DNA from: Acidaminococcus fermentans
GTDB taxonomy: Bacteria; Bacillota; Negativicutes; Acidaminococcales; Acidaminococcaceae
Direction of reading: 5' to 3'
NCBI RefSeq assembly: GCF_009696675.1
Contig: NZ_VULN01000002.1
Location: 156,138-220,137 of the forward strand
Length of the DNA: 64,000 nucleotides
Positions 49,541 to 58,510 of the stretch are shown piece by piece (positions within the stretch are counted from its first letter, which is position 1; every line of letters begins with the position of its first letter). The notes beneath the pieces are model-generated. The model was not told where the DNA came from, ran no database searches, and worked only from the letters and a program-made list of their open reading frames with translations. The translations under genes were made by a program, and so were the position numbers.

Positions 49541-50877
49541 GAAGAATCGGCAAGAATCCGCGGGAAGCGGCATTACAGATACTGGAACAAATCTTTCTCA
49601 AGGGAGCCTATGCAAACCTGGCTCTGGCTCAGGGGCTGCGTGGGGCTCCTTTGTCGCCCCTTGACCGGAGCCTGACCACGGAACTGGTCTATGGCACCGT
49701 AAAGACCATGGGGACCCTGGACTGGTATCTGTCAAAGGTGGTGAACCGGCCCCTGCGGAAGCTGGATCCCCTGGTGCTGGTGATTTTGCGGCTGGGAGCC
49801 TACCAGCTGCTGTACCTGGACCGGATCCCGGTTTCCGCCGCCTGCAACGAAAGTGTGAAACTGGCCAAGAAATGGGTCCATGAGGGAGCGGCAGGAATGG
49901 TGAACGGAGCTCTGCGCCAGCTGGCCCGGACCCGGAAACAATGGAAATTCCCCCAGGGACCGGATCATGAGCTGGAACGGATCGCTTTGGAATATTACCA
50001 TCCGGAATGGCTGGTCCGGAGGTGGAAATTCCGCTATGGACTGGAAGATGCGGTGAAGCTCTGTGCCTATGACAACGCCCGGCCCACTTTTTCCTTCCGG
50101 GTGAATACCCTGAAAATGAATCGGGAGGCGCTGCAGACCAGCCTGGCTGCCCAGGGCATCGAAACCCATCCTTCCCGGTGGTCCCCGGACGGGCTGATCT
50201 GTGACAGCCTGCCTTCCCTGGAGACCCTGGTGGACCGGTTCGGAGAGGACATCTATATCCAGGACGAAAGCTCCATGCTGGATGCGGCGGTGCTGGATCC
50301 CCAGCCCGGAGAACGGGTGATGGACCTGTGCAGCGCCCCGGGAGGGAAGACCACCCATCTGGCCCAGAAAATGGAGGACCAGGGAGAAATCCTGGCCCTG
50401 GATCTGTATGACCACAAACTGGCCCTGGTCCGGGAGAATGCCCGGCGGCTGGGCATCCACTGCATCCAGACGGAAAAACGGGACGGGACAACCTTTGTGC
50501 CGGAATGGGAAAACACGGCTGACCGGGTGCTGGTGGACGCTCCCTGCAGCGGCCTGGGGGTGCTGAACCGGCGGGCAGAAGCCCGGTGGACCAAAGAGGA
50601 ACGGGCCCTCAGCCAGTTCCCCCCGCTCCAGAAAAAGATCCTGGAAAACGGAGCCCGGTATGTGAAGCCAGGGGGACGGCTGCTGTACAGTACCTGTACC
50701 CTGGAACAGGATGAAAATACCCGGGTGCGGAAATGGTTCCTGGAAAACCATCCGGATTTTGTTTCCGTTCCCTTTGCCCATCCCCTGACCGGAGAAAAAG
50801 TGGAGGAACTCCAGATCCTGCCTCAGAGGGACGGAATCAACGGATTCTATCTCTGCCTTTTTGAAAAACGAAAGTGA
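49537..50877 (+). CDS. rsmB: 16S rRNA m5C967 methyltransferase RsmB
   Basis: SAM-dependent rRNA cytosine-5 methyltransferase, 446 aa. N-terminal NusB-like domain (REAALQILEQIFLKGAYANLALAQ), then the catalytic domain: QDESSMLDAAVLDPQPGERVMDLCSAPGGKTTHLAQKM (SAM loop), VDAPCSGLGVLNRRAEARWTK (motif IV Cys) and LLYSTCTLEQDENTRV (motif VI nucleophile Cys). ATG overlaps the DUF116 stop. Confidence 0.96.
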   Translation: MRRIGKNPREAALQILEQIFLKGAYANLALAQGLRGAPLSPLDRSLTTELVYGTVKTMGTLDWYLSKVVNRPLRKLDPLVLVILRLGAYQLLYLDRIPVSAACNESVKLAKKWVHEGAAGMVNGALRQLARTRKQWKFPQGPDHELERIALEYYHPEWLVRRWKFRYGLEDAVKLCAYDNARPTFSFRVNTLKMNREALQTSLAAQGIETHPSRWSPDGLICDSLPSLETLVDRFGEDIYIQDESSMLDAAVLDPQPGERVMDLCSAPGGKTTHLAQKMEDQGEILALDLYDHKLALVRENARRLGIHCIQTEKRDGTTFVPEWENTADRVLVDAPCSGLGVLNRRAEARWTKEERALSQFPPLQKKILENGARYVKPGGRLLYSTCTLEQDENTRVRKWFLENHPDFVSVPFAHPLTGEKVEELQILPQRDGINGFYLCLFEKRK

Positions 50878-50885
50878 GATCTGCC

Positions 50886-51947
50886 ATGTGCAAAAAAGAA
50901 ATCATGGGCCTGACCCTGGAAGAACTCCAGACAGAACTGGCCGGACTGGGCATGAAGAAGTTCCGGGCGGAACAGGTGTTCCGCTGGCTGTATGAAAAGG
51001 CGGCCACGGACTTTTCCCAGATGAGCAACCTGAGCAAGGAAGCCCGGCAGCAGCTGGAAGAGCGGTACACCATTGCCACCAGCCAGGTGAAGGTCCTGAA
51101 GGAATACAAATCCCGGGACGGGCTGACCCACAAGGTGCTCCTGGAGCTGACGGACGGGGCCACGGTGGAAACGGTGCTCATGCACCACGACTATGGCTAC
51201 AGCGTCTGTCTTTCTTCCCAGGTGGGCTGCGCCATGAACTGCGCCTTCTGTGCCAGCGGCCTCCACGGCTTCGTCCGGAACCTGACGGCGGCGGAAATCC
51301 TGGCTCAGCTGTATTTCTTCCAGAGCGGGCTCCAGCCCCGGGGAGAACGGGTGAGCCGGATCGTGGTCATGGGCAGTGGGGAACCCATGCTGAACCTGGA
51401 CCATGTGCTCAAGGCTCTGGACATTCTCCACAGCGACCGGGGCCAGTGCATCGGCTACCGGAACATGACCGTTTCCACCTGCGGGGTGGTGCCGGGCATT
51501 GAAGAACTGACCGCCCAGGGCCGGAACATCAACTTGGCCATTTCCCTCCACGGGGCTTCCATGGAACTGCGGAACCGGCTGATGCCCATCAACCGGAAGT
51601 ATCCTTTCCCGGAAGTAATCCAGGCGGCGGATGCCTATGAAAAAAGCAATGGCCGTCAGGTCATGTACGAATACATCCTGCTGGCCGGCATCAACGACCG
51701 GCCGGAAGATGCCCGGAACCTGGCGGATGCCCTGGAACACAAAGAATGTGTGATCAACCTGATCCCTGCCAACCCGGTGCCGGAAAAGGGCTTTGAACGG
51801 CCCAGCGACCGGGCGGTGGACCATTTCTTCCAGCTGCTGAAGAAACGGCATCTGAACGTGACGGTCCGGAAGGAAATGGGGAAGGACATCAATGCGGCCT
51901 GCGGCCAGCTGCGGGCCAGCGCATTAAAGGAGGCGCAGAACCAATGA
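50886..51947 (+). CDS. rlmN: 23S rRNA/tRNA m2A methyltransferase RlmN
   Basis: Radical SAM enzyme methylating A2503 of 23S rRNA and A37 of some tRNAs; 353 aa. Cluster motif CAMNCAFC (CxxxCxxC) in SSQVGCAMNCAFCASGLHGFVRNLT; VVMGSGEPMLNLDHVL and NLAISLHGASMELRNRLMPINRKYP follow, with the catalytic Cys pair region near the C-terminus (INAACGQLRAS). Start choices are GTG 50874, ATG 50886 and ATG 50904; I use 50886, with moderate certainty. It overlaps the phosphatase gene by 4 bases. Confidence 0.95.
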   Translation: MCKKEIMGLTLEELQTELAGLGMKKFRAEQVFRWLYEKAATDFSQMSNLSKEARQQLEERYTIATSQVKVLKEYKSRDGLTHKVLLELTDGATVETVLMHHDYGYSVCLSSQVGCAMNCAFCASGLHGFVRNLTAAEILAQLYFFQSGLQPRGERVSRIVVMGSGEPMLNLDHVLKALDILHSDRGQCIGYRNMTVSTCGVVPGIEELTAQGRNINLAISLHGASMELRNRLMPINRKYPFPEVIQAADAYEKSNGRQVMYEYILLAGINDRPEDARNLADALEHKECVINLIPANPVPEKGFERPSDRAVDHFFQLLKKRHLNVTVRKEMGKDINAACGQLRASALKEAQNQ

Positions 51948-52675
51948 TAGCAGTGAGCCGGACCAACCGGGGCATGGTGCGTCCCAACAATGAGGACAGC
52001 ATCCTGGTACGGGAACCGGATCTGTATGCCATTGCCGACGGCATGGGCGGTGCGGATGCGGGAGAAGTGGCCAGCTATGAAGCGGTTCATCAGCTGAGCC
52101 GTCTGGACCTGTCCGGACTTTCCAGAAAAGAAATCCTCCCATTTTTGGAACGGAGCATCCAGAATATCAACAAGAAAATCTGGGAACTTTCCCAGGAAAA
52201 AGCAGGATTCACCGGCATGGGCACCACCCTGACGGCGGTGTACCTGCCCAATCCCCACAGCGCTTTTGTGGCCCATGTGGGAGACAGCCGGATCTATGTG
52301 TGGCAGGAAGGGATCCTGCGCCAGGTGACCAGCGACCACAGCTATGTGGCGGAACTGGTCCGGCAGAAGCAGATGACCCAGAAGGAAGCGGAAGCCTCCG
52401 CCCAGAAGCACATGATCACCCGGGCCATCGGGGTGGATCCCCAGGTCCAGGTGGACACCTTTGAAATCCTCCTGGACGGGGCCCAGAAGCTGCTGGTCTG
52501 CTCCGACGGCCTCACCAACATGATCTCGGAAGCGGAAATCGAACGGATTCTGGGAGACCGGAACCTGGAACGGCTGGCGGACGGCCTGATGAACGGGGCC
52601 ATGACCGCCGGCGGCGACGACAACATTTCTTTTATTGTCATTGATCTGGAGGCTGCAGAATGGAAGGAAGAATAA
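51944..52675 (+). CDS. prpC: PP2C-type Ser/Thr phosphatase (PrpC/Stp)
   Basis: Metal-dependent phosphatase that counters the PASTA kinase encoded next; 243 aa. Metal-binding motifs: RPNNEDSILV, AIADGMGGADAGE, VGDSRIYVW, VTSDHSYVAEL, LLVCSDGLTNM, GGDDNISFIVID. It overlaps the kinase gene by 16 bases, the standard prpC-prkC pair. Confidence 0.96.
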   Translation: MIAVSRTNRGMVRPNNEDSILVREPDLYAIADGMGGADAGEVASYEAVHQLSRLDLSGLSRKEILPFLERSIQNINKKIWELSQEKAGFTGMGTTLTAVYLPNPHSAFVAHVGDSRIYVWQEGILRQVTSDHSYVAELVRQKQMTQKEAEASAQKHMITRAIGVDPQVQVDTFEILLDGAQKLLVCSDGLTNMISEAEIERILGDRNLERLADGLMNGAMTAGGDDNISFIVIDLEAAEWKEE

Positions 52676-54636
52676 CGCTCAATGGCCGCTATGAAATCAT
52701 TGACAAAATCGGCGGAGGCGGCATGGCCGAGGTGTTCCACGGCTATGATACGGTGCTCCACCGGGATGTGGGGATCAAGATCCTCCGGGATCAGTTCATC
52801 CAGGACAAGCAGTTTGTGGCCCGTTTCCGCCAGGAAGCCTGCAATGCCGCCTGTCTGTCCCATCCCAACATTGTCAATATTTACGACAGCGGCAATGAAA
52901 ATGACATTTACTATATTGTGATGGAATATGTGGTGGGCCGGTCCCTGAAGGAAGTGATCCAGGAAAATGGCGCCCTGGACTACAAAACGGCAGTCCGGTA
53001 TGCCATCGGCATTGCTTCAGCCTTGAAACAGGCCCATGACCATTCCATCGTTCACTGCGATGTAAAGAGCCAGAACATCCTCATCGACACCAAAGGGGTG
53101 CCCAAGATTACGGATTTCGGCATTGCCCGGGCCTTCGGCCAGCCCAGCAACGGGACGGACAAGAATGTGATCGGCTCCGTGTACTATCTGTCTCCGGAAC
53201 AGGCGGCCGGCCAGCCGGTGACCCCCCAGTCGGACCTGTACTCCCTGGGTGTGGTGCTTTTCGAGATGCTCACCGGGAAGCTGCCCTATGACGGGGATAC
53301 CCCGCTGGAAGTGGCCCGGATGCATCTGGAATCCTCCACTCCATCCGCCCGCCGGTACGATCCGGACATTCCCTACTACCTGGACAACATCATCACCAAG
53401 GCCCTGGCCAAGAATCCCCGGCTCCGGTATGCCACCGCCGATGATTTTCTTACGGATCTGAAGCGTGCCCAGACCCATCTCCTGGGAGATATGGGCGGGG
53501 AAGAAGAGACCTGGAACGATGCCCGGAAGCACCCGGTCAGCGACGAGACCATGGTGATCAGCAAAAGCGACATGCTGGACGGGCTGCTGAAGCCCCAGAC
53601 TGCAGAAGCGGCTGAAAAGAGCCCGGCAGCGGGACCGGAGAAACCGGATCCGAAGAAAAAAGAAGAGCCGGAAACCCTCCTGGAAAAATACGGGAAAAAG
53701 AAGCTTCTGGCCTTTTTCATGGCGGCCATTGTACTCCTGTCCGGGGTCATCTATGCCATCCTCAGCTACACCAGCGGGGATGTAACGGTGCCGGACCTGA
53801 AGGGCAAGACCATTGTAGAGGCGGAAGCCATCCTGACCAAGGACAAACTGGGGTATACCCTGACGGAAGCCTATGATGCCACTGCCACTCCGGGGGTGAT
53901 CATCAAGCAGAATCCGGCGGCTCACAGCCGGGTGAAGGCTGGACGGAAGATCCAGCTGGTGGTCAGCAAGGGACCGGAACCAGGGGTGGTGCCGGACCTG
54001 AAAAAGAAGACCCTGGCGGAAGCCACCACCATGCTGGAAAAAGCCAAGCTGAAGGTGGGCACCGTGACTGTGAAGTATGAGGCGGGGGCCGGGAAAGGGA
54101 CTGTCCTGTCCCAGAGCATCGCCCCCAAACAGAAAGTCAGCGAAGGGACCAGTGTGGACCTGGTGGTGAACATCAGCGGCAACCAGACGGTGGTGCCCGG
54201 TCTGGCCGGTATGAGCCTGGCAGAAGCCCGGAATCAGCTGAGCAGCGTGGGACTCACCATCGGCAGCATCCAGACCCAGGAAAGCGACCAGGCCAAGGAT
54301 ACGGTCCTGTCCAGTGATCCCGGCAGCGGCTCCGTCATGGACCGGGGCGGCGCGGTGAGCCTGGTGGTATCCGCCGGCAAAAAAGAAGAAAAGAAGAGCC
54401 GGAGCAGCTCCGGCAGCAGCGGCGGGGGCAGCACCCGGACCATCGGGTACACGGTTCCCGGCAGCGGCAGCGCCAAGAATGTGAAGATCATCGTTTCCGA
54501 TGACAGCAGTACCCGGACCATCTTCTCCGATTCGGTGGCTCCCGGTACCAGGATCACCCGGACCGTAAATGTGGGGTCCGGGGCCAGCGTCCAGATTTAC
54601 GTGAACGGAGAACTGGCGGAGGATAAATCTCTGTGA
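52660..54636 (+). CDS. prkC: Ser/Thr kinase with PASTA repeats (PrkC/StkP)
   Basis: Membrane receptor kinase, 658 aa. Kinase domain about 8-270: Gly loop IGGGGMAEVF, Lys40 in VGIKIL, catalytic loop HCDVKSQNIL (Asp133; Cys132 replaces the Arg of HRD), DFG at 151-153, SVYYLSPEQAAG. A juxtamembrane Lys/Glu-rich stretch leads to one membrane helix (about 349-368), then three PASTA repeats that bind muropeptides (from VPDLKGKTIVEAEAIL, VPDLKKKTLAEATTML and VPGLAGMSLAEARNQL). A Ser/Gly linker joins an extra C-terminal domain of about 60 residues (GYTVPGSGSAKNVKIIVSDD). It regulates wall growth and translation-linked GTPases in homologous systems; rsgA, a known kinase target in Bacillus, follows with a 4-base overlap. 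Confidence 0.95.
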   Translation: MEGRITLNGRYEIIDKIGGGGMAEVFHGYDTVLHRDVGIKILRDQFIQDKQFVARFRQEACNAACLSHPNIVNIYDSGNENDIYYIVMEYVVGRSLKEVIQENGALDYKTAVRYAIGIASALKQAHDHSIVHCDVKSQNILIDTKGVPKITDFGIARAFGQPSNGTDKNVIGSVYYLSPEQAAGQPVTPQSDLYSLGVVLFEMLTGKLPYDGDTPLEVARMHLESSTPSARRYDPDIPYYLDNIITKALAKNPRLRYATADDFLTDLKRAQTHLLGDMGGEEETWNDARKHPVSDETMVISKSDMLDGLLKPQTAEAAEKSPAAGPEKPDPKKKEEPETLLEKYGKKKLLAFFMAAIVLLSGVIYAILSYTSGDVTVPDLKGKTIVEAEAILTKDKLGYTLTEAYDATATPGVIIKQNPAAHSRVKAGRKIQLVVSKGPEPGVVPDLKKKTLAEATTMLEKAKLKVGTVTVKYEAGAGKGTVLSQSIAPKQKVSEGTSVDLVVNISGNQTVVPGLAGMSLAEARNQLSSVGLTIGSIQTQESDQAKDTVLSSDPGSGSVMDRGGAVSLVVSAGKKEEKKSRSSSGSSGGGSTRTIGYTVPGSGSAKNVKIIVSDDSSTRTIFSDSVAPGTRITRTVNVGSGASVQIYVNGELAEDKSL

Positions 54637-55520
54637 GCAATCCCATTGGAAGAATCATCAAGACCTACAACGGCTACTACTATGTGGCCGGAGAAGACGG
54701 CATCCTGTACACCTGCAAGGTGAAGGGCCGGATGAAGCAGAAACGGTTCACCATGGCTGCCGGGGACCGGGTGGAACTGGAAGCCCAGGGCACCGAAGGG
54801 ATGATCCGGCAGGTGCTGCCCCGGAAGAATCTGCTCCAGCGGCCTCTGGTGGCCAATCTGGACTGCCTTATGGCGGTCTTCGCCTGCAGTGACCCGGATC
54901 CCAGTTTCCTGCTGGTGGACAAGCTGCTGGCCCTGGCGGAAGCGGCCGGAATCCCGGCCGCTCTGGTACTGAACAAACGGGACCTGGCGCCGGAAGGGCT
55001 GGTGGAACGGTTCCAGGCGGTCTACCAGCCCCTGGGCTATCCGGTGTATCCGGTGGAAGCCCGGGAGGGAATGGGGCTGGAACCCATCCTGGAACAGGTC
55101 CGGGGCCACATTGTGGCCTTCGGGGGACCTTCCGGGGCCGGGAAATCCACTCTGCTGAACCATCTGGATCCTTCCCTGACCCTGAAAACCGGCCATGTAA
55201 GCAGCAAAATCGGCCGGGGCCGGCATACCACCCGGTTTGCCCAGCTGCTGCCCTTTGGAGGCGGCTACATTGTGGATACCCCCGGCTTCGGGAACATCGA
55301 TCTGGCGGAACTCCAGATGGAGGATGCCGCCGACGGGTTCCGGGAAATCCGGCAGCGGGAAGGCTGTTGCCGCTTCACCGGCTGCACCCATACCCATGAA
55401 CCGGACTGTGAAGTCAAGGCGGCCCTGGAACGGGGCGAAATCGCTCCCAGCCGTTATGCTTCCTATTGCACGATCCGTCAGGAATTGGCGGAACCAAAGA
55501 AAAGAGGAAAAAAATCATGA
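54633..55520 (+). CDS. rsgA: Ribosome small-subunit GTPase RsgA
   Basis: Circularly permuted GTPase for 30S maturation; 295 aa. OB fold ([30 protein letters not shown]), G4 LNKRDLA, G1 [15 protein letters not shown]3 DTPGFG, and C-terminal zinc knuckle [15 protein letters not shown]. It starts with GTG overlapping the kinase stop (GTGA) and overlaps rpe by ATGA. Confidence 0.97.
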   Translation: MSNPIGRIIKTYNGYYYVAGEDGILYTCKVKGRMKQKRFTMAAGDRVELEAQGTEGMIRQVLPRKNLLQRPLVANLDCLMAVFACSDPDPSFLLVDKLLALAEAAGIPAALVLNKRDLAPEGLVERFQAVYQPLGYPVYPVEAREGMGLEPILEQVRGHIVAFGGPSGAGKSTLLNHLDPSLTLKTGHVSSKIGRGRHTTRFAQLLPFGGGYIVDTPGFGNIDLAELQMEDAADGFREIRQREGCCRFTGCTHTHEPDCEVKAALERGEIAPSRYASYCTIRQELAEPKKRGKKS

Positions 55521-56158
55521 CCATCATCGCTCCTTCCATTTTGTCTTCCGATTTTTCCTGTCTGGCCGAAGAAGTGGCCCGCATCCAGGATGCGGGTGCC
55601 GACTGGTGCCACATCGATGTGATGGACGGCCAGTTCGTTCCCAACCTGACCTTCGGGGCTCCGGTGGTGAAATGCCTCCGGAAACGGACGGACATGTTCT
55701 TTGACTGCCATCTGATGGTGGAGAATCCGGAAAATTATGTGGACAGCTTTGCTGCTGCCGGCGCGGACCTGATCTGTGTCCATGCGGAAGCCACCCATCA
55801 TCTCCACCGGCTGCTCCAGTCCATCCACAGCAAGGGCATCCAGGCCGGGGTGGCCCTGAATCCGGCCACGCCCCTGTGCCAGATCGAGGAAATCCTTCCT
55901 TATGCGGACATGATCCTGATCATGAGCGTGAACCCGGGGTTCGGGGGGCAGAAATTCATCCCCACCAGCGTGGACAAGATCCGCCGGCTGAAGGCCATGA
56001 TCCGGGAACGGAATCTGAAGGTGCTCATCGAAGTGGACGGCGGGGTCAACGGGGAAACTGCCAAAGCCTGCCGGGACGCCGGGGCTGACGTGCTGGTGGC
56101 CGGGTCCTTCGTCTTTGGGGCTCCGGATATGCAGGAAGCGGTCTCTGCCCTGCGGTAA
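55517..56158 (+). CDS. rpe: Ribulose-phosphate 3-epimerase
   Basis: Pentose-phosphate epimerase (ribulose-5-P to xylulose-5-P); 213 aa. Motifs: [35 protein letters not shown] (catalytic Asp and metal His), [27 protein letters not shown] loop ([12 protein letters not shown]), [29 protein letters not shown]. The open frame is longer upstream, but ATG 55517 coincides with the rsgA stop and the family N-terminus. The rsgA-rpe order is common in Firmicutes. Confidence 0.97.
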   Translation: MTIIAPSILSSDFSCLAEEVARIQDAGADWCHIDVMDGQFVPNLTFGAPVVKCLRKRTDMFFDCHLMVENPENYVDSFAAAGADLICVHAEATHHLHRLLQSIHSKGIQAGVALNPATPLCQIEEILPYADMILIMSVNPGFGGQKFIPTSVDKIRRLKAMIRERNLKVLIEVDGGVNGETAKACRDAGADVLVAGSFVFGAPDMQEAVSALR

Positions 56159-56164
56159 TCAGCC

Positions 56165-57496
56165 ATGAAAAGGTTGAAAGGGTTTCTCCAGAAGCACCGC
56201 CGGAAAATCAAATGGATCCTGCTGAGCTTCCTGGCCAGTCTGCTGGTGCTGGTGTGGCTGGCCTACATTGCCAGTGTCCATGCGGCCCAGATTTTCAACC
56301 GGGAAATGGCCAAACAGCATTTCTTTGACGGGACCATTACCGTGGAGCGGCTGACGGCCACCCCCATGGGCCATGTGCGGTTCGAAAACCTGGAATGGAA
56401 GGGCAGCCATGACGGGAACCGGGTCTTCATCCCCAGCGGCTCCTTCCAGGTACGGCCTCTGGACATTGTGCTGAAACGGATCAGCACCCGGACCATCCAG
56501 GAACTGGAGCTCAATGAGGCGGAAATCCAGCTGACCTTTACGGAGAACATGCATATCCGGGGGATCCGGGCGGCAGAAGTACCCAAACCGGCTGAGCAGA
56601 AGGGCCGGAAGAAAAAATTCGACATCAAGCTGAAAAACGTGGATGCCCATGTGAAGCTGAACCACTGCAAACTGACTGCCTGCTACAAACAGCGGATTCA
56701 CGCCTTCCAGGATGTGAATGCGGACCTGCGGTACAACAGCAGCGACAAGCTGACCATTGATTTTTCCACCGGGGAACTGGGAGGGACCCTGGAAGGCAAG
56801 GGAGTGGACATCCAGGGCAGTGTGGACCTGAAACCCCAGGTTTCCACCTACGACCTGAAACTGGGGATCAAGGAGTTGAATCCTTCCTCCCTGGGCACCG
56901 GCCTGGACATCAAGGAACGGGTTACCGCCAGCGCCACCGTAACCGGGGAACTGCCGGATCCGGTGATCGTGGGGGAACTGTACATGCCCAAGCTGAACCT
57001 GCCGGGACTGCGGTTCACCAATGTGAAAGGGAACTTCAAGTATGCGGACGGGTACATCGATGCCCAGAACGTGACGGCGGATGTGTTTGAAGGGACCTGC
57101 GACGCCCGGGGCGGGTTCAACATCGATACCAAAGCCTACAATGTAAGCGTCATGGGCCATGATCTCCACAGTGAGGATGCCACCAACATTCCCTACTTCC
57201 GGACGCTGGTCCAGCTGGACCTGAAAATGCTCTGCGACGGGAACAGCCGGTCTACCCTCACCTACGGATCCTTTTATTCCGGCAAGGGCATTTATGCCAT
57301 CATCAAATTCAATTCCATCAAGGGGACTTTTTCCAACCAGTACAAACAGCTGAAATTCAGCGATGTGGAAATCAAATCCGACGGGGGCGACATTGTGGCT
57401 CCCCAGTTTGAACTGATTGACGGGAAGCTCCGGATGGGGAATCTGTATTATGTGGCTCCGGGAGGCAACCGGGCCCGTATCCATTTCTTCAGTTGA
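56165..57496 (+). CDS. AsmA-like membrane-anchored envelope protein
   Basis: Protein of 443 aa with an N-terminal helix (about 17-37, WILLSFLASLLVLVWLAYIAS) and a long beta-rich extracytoplasmic part. Repeated strand-rich stretches (VRFENLEWKGSHDGNRVFIPSGSFQVRPLDIVLKRI; GVDIQGSVDLKPQVSTYDLKLGIKEL; KFSDVEIKSDGGDIVAPQFELIDGKLRMGNLYYVAPGG) recall AsmA/TamB/YhdP proteins that bridge to the outer membrane in diderms. The family assignment is from pattern only. It is the last gene of the operon, 6 bases after rpe, and is followed by a terminator. Confidence 0.72.
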   Translation: MKRLKGFLQKHRRKIKWILLSFLASLLVLVWLAYIASVHAAQIFNREMAKQHFFDGTITVERLTATPMGHVRFENLEWKGSHDGNRVFIPSGSFQVRPLDIVLKRISTRTIQELELNEAEIQLTFTENMHIRGIRAAEVPKPAEQKGRKKKFDIKLKNVDAHVKLNHCKLTACYKQRIHAFQDVNADLRYNSSDKLTIDFSTGELGGTLEGKGVDIQGSVDLKPQVSTYDLKLGIKELNPSSLGTGLDIKERVTASATVTGELPDPVIVGELYMPKLNLPGLRFTNVKGNFKYADGYIDAQNVTADVFEGTCDARGGFNIDTKAYNVSVMGHDLHSEDATNIPYFRTLVQLDLKMLCDGNSRSTLTYGSFYSGKGIYAIIKFNSIKGTFSNQYKQLKFSDVEIKSDGGDIVAPQFELIDGKLRMGNLYYVAPGGNRARIHFFS

Positions 57497-57500
57497 ACCA

Positions 57501-57534
57501 GGGGCTGCTGCATGGGCAACAGCCCCATCTTTTT
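57501..57534 (+). terminator. Terminator, GGGGCTGYTGC family
   Basis: Stem GGGGCTGCTGC (57501-57511) / GCAACAGCCCC (57516-57526), one C-A mismatch, with ATGG loop, then ATCTTTTTTT. It ends the def operon. Confidence 0.87.
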
Positions 57535-57552
57535 TTGCGAAGGAGAAGATCT

Positions 57553-58509
57553 ATGAAACTGCTGCGGATCCTGGGGATCCTGTTTCTGTTCCTGACGGCC
57601 GGCTGCGGCCCTGCCGCTCCGGAACAGGGAGGCTATACGGTGGAGGATGTACGGGGAAAGACGGTCCGTCTGGCCCGGCCTCCCCAAAAGATCCTGACGG
57701 ATTCCCTCCATCTGGATGAGACCCTGCTGACCCTGGTGCCGGCAGACCATCTGGCCGGGGTTTATTACCTGGACCGGGAACCGGGGATTTCCTTCATTGC
57801 GGAAGAAACCCGTGACCTGGAACCGGTGCTCCGGCAGGTGACTCCGGAAACCGTGGCCCGGACCAAACCGGATCTGTTCCTGGCTTCCACCTGGTCCGAT
57901 CCCGGGCTGATCCAGAAAGTGGAGGAAATGGGGATCCCTGTGGTGGTCTGCCGGGGTCCGGTGACTGTGGAGGAAATCCGTGACAATGTGGGGCTCATGG
58001 CCCGGGCTCTGGATCGGCCGGAAGCCGGGAAACAGGTCCTGGCCCGGATGGACGGAGAACTGGAAGAGACGGAACGGGTCCTGAAGAATCTGCAGGGCCC
58101 GGAACCGGTGGGCCTGCTGGTTTCCCTCATGAGCCGGTACGGAGGCTCCGGGTCCCTGTATGACGACCTGTGCCGCCGGGCCCATGTGGGGAACGGACTC
58201 AGCCGGGCCGGGCTGAAAAACGGCCAGCCTCTGACCCGGGAAGCCATCCTCCAGGCGGATCCGGACTTTTTCCTGGTAGCCCTGCCCTATGGAGAGGAAA
58301 AGGCGGACTATGAAAAATTCCAGCAGCAGTTCTTCGCCGATCCGGCCCTCCAGGGGCTGAAAGGCCTGGAACGGCGGGTGGCCCTGCCGGACCGGTACGT
58401 GTACGATGCCTCTCCCATGGCGGTGTACGGCATCCGGGCCCTGGCCAACGGGGCCTATGGGAAGGTCCTGTTCCCTCAGGGACAGGAACCTCTGCTGAAA
58501 GGATACTGA
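57553..58509 (+). CDS. Iron-complex/cobalamin-type ABC substrate-binding lipoprotein
   Basis: Binding protein of the FepB/BtuF class (helical-backbone type), 318 aa. Lipoprotein signal with FLTAG before Cys18. TVEDVRGKTVRLARPPQKIL is the family start; a hinge helix (VEEIRDNVGLMARALDRPEAGKQVLARMDGELEETERVL) and SPMAVYGIRALANGAYG follow. The start is ATG 57553 with AAGGAGAAG upstream. The ATPase gene begins one base after the stop codon. Its ligand (siderophore, heme or corrinoid) is not shown; the TonB system downstream favours a large ligand taken up through the outer membrane. Confidence 0.88.
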   Translation: MKLLRILGILFLFLTAGCGPAAPEQGGYTVEDVRGKTVRLARPPQKILTDSLHLDETLLTLVPADHLAGVYYLDREPGISFIAEETRDLEPVLRQVTPETVARTKPDLFLASTWSDPGLIQKVEEMGIPVVVCRGPVTVEEIRDNVGLMARALDRPEAGKQVLARMDGELEETERVLKNLQGPEPVGLLVSLMSRYGGSGSLYDDLCRRAHVGNGLSRAGLKNGQPLTREAILQADPDFFLVALPYGEEKADYEKFQQQFFADPALQGLKGLERRVALPDRYVYDASPMAVYGIRALANGAYGKVLFPQGQEPLLKGY

Positions 58510-58510
58510 T

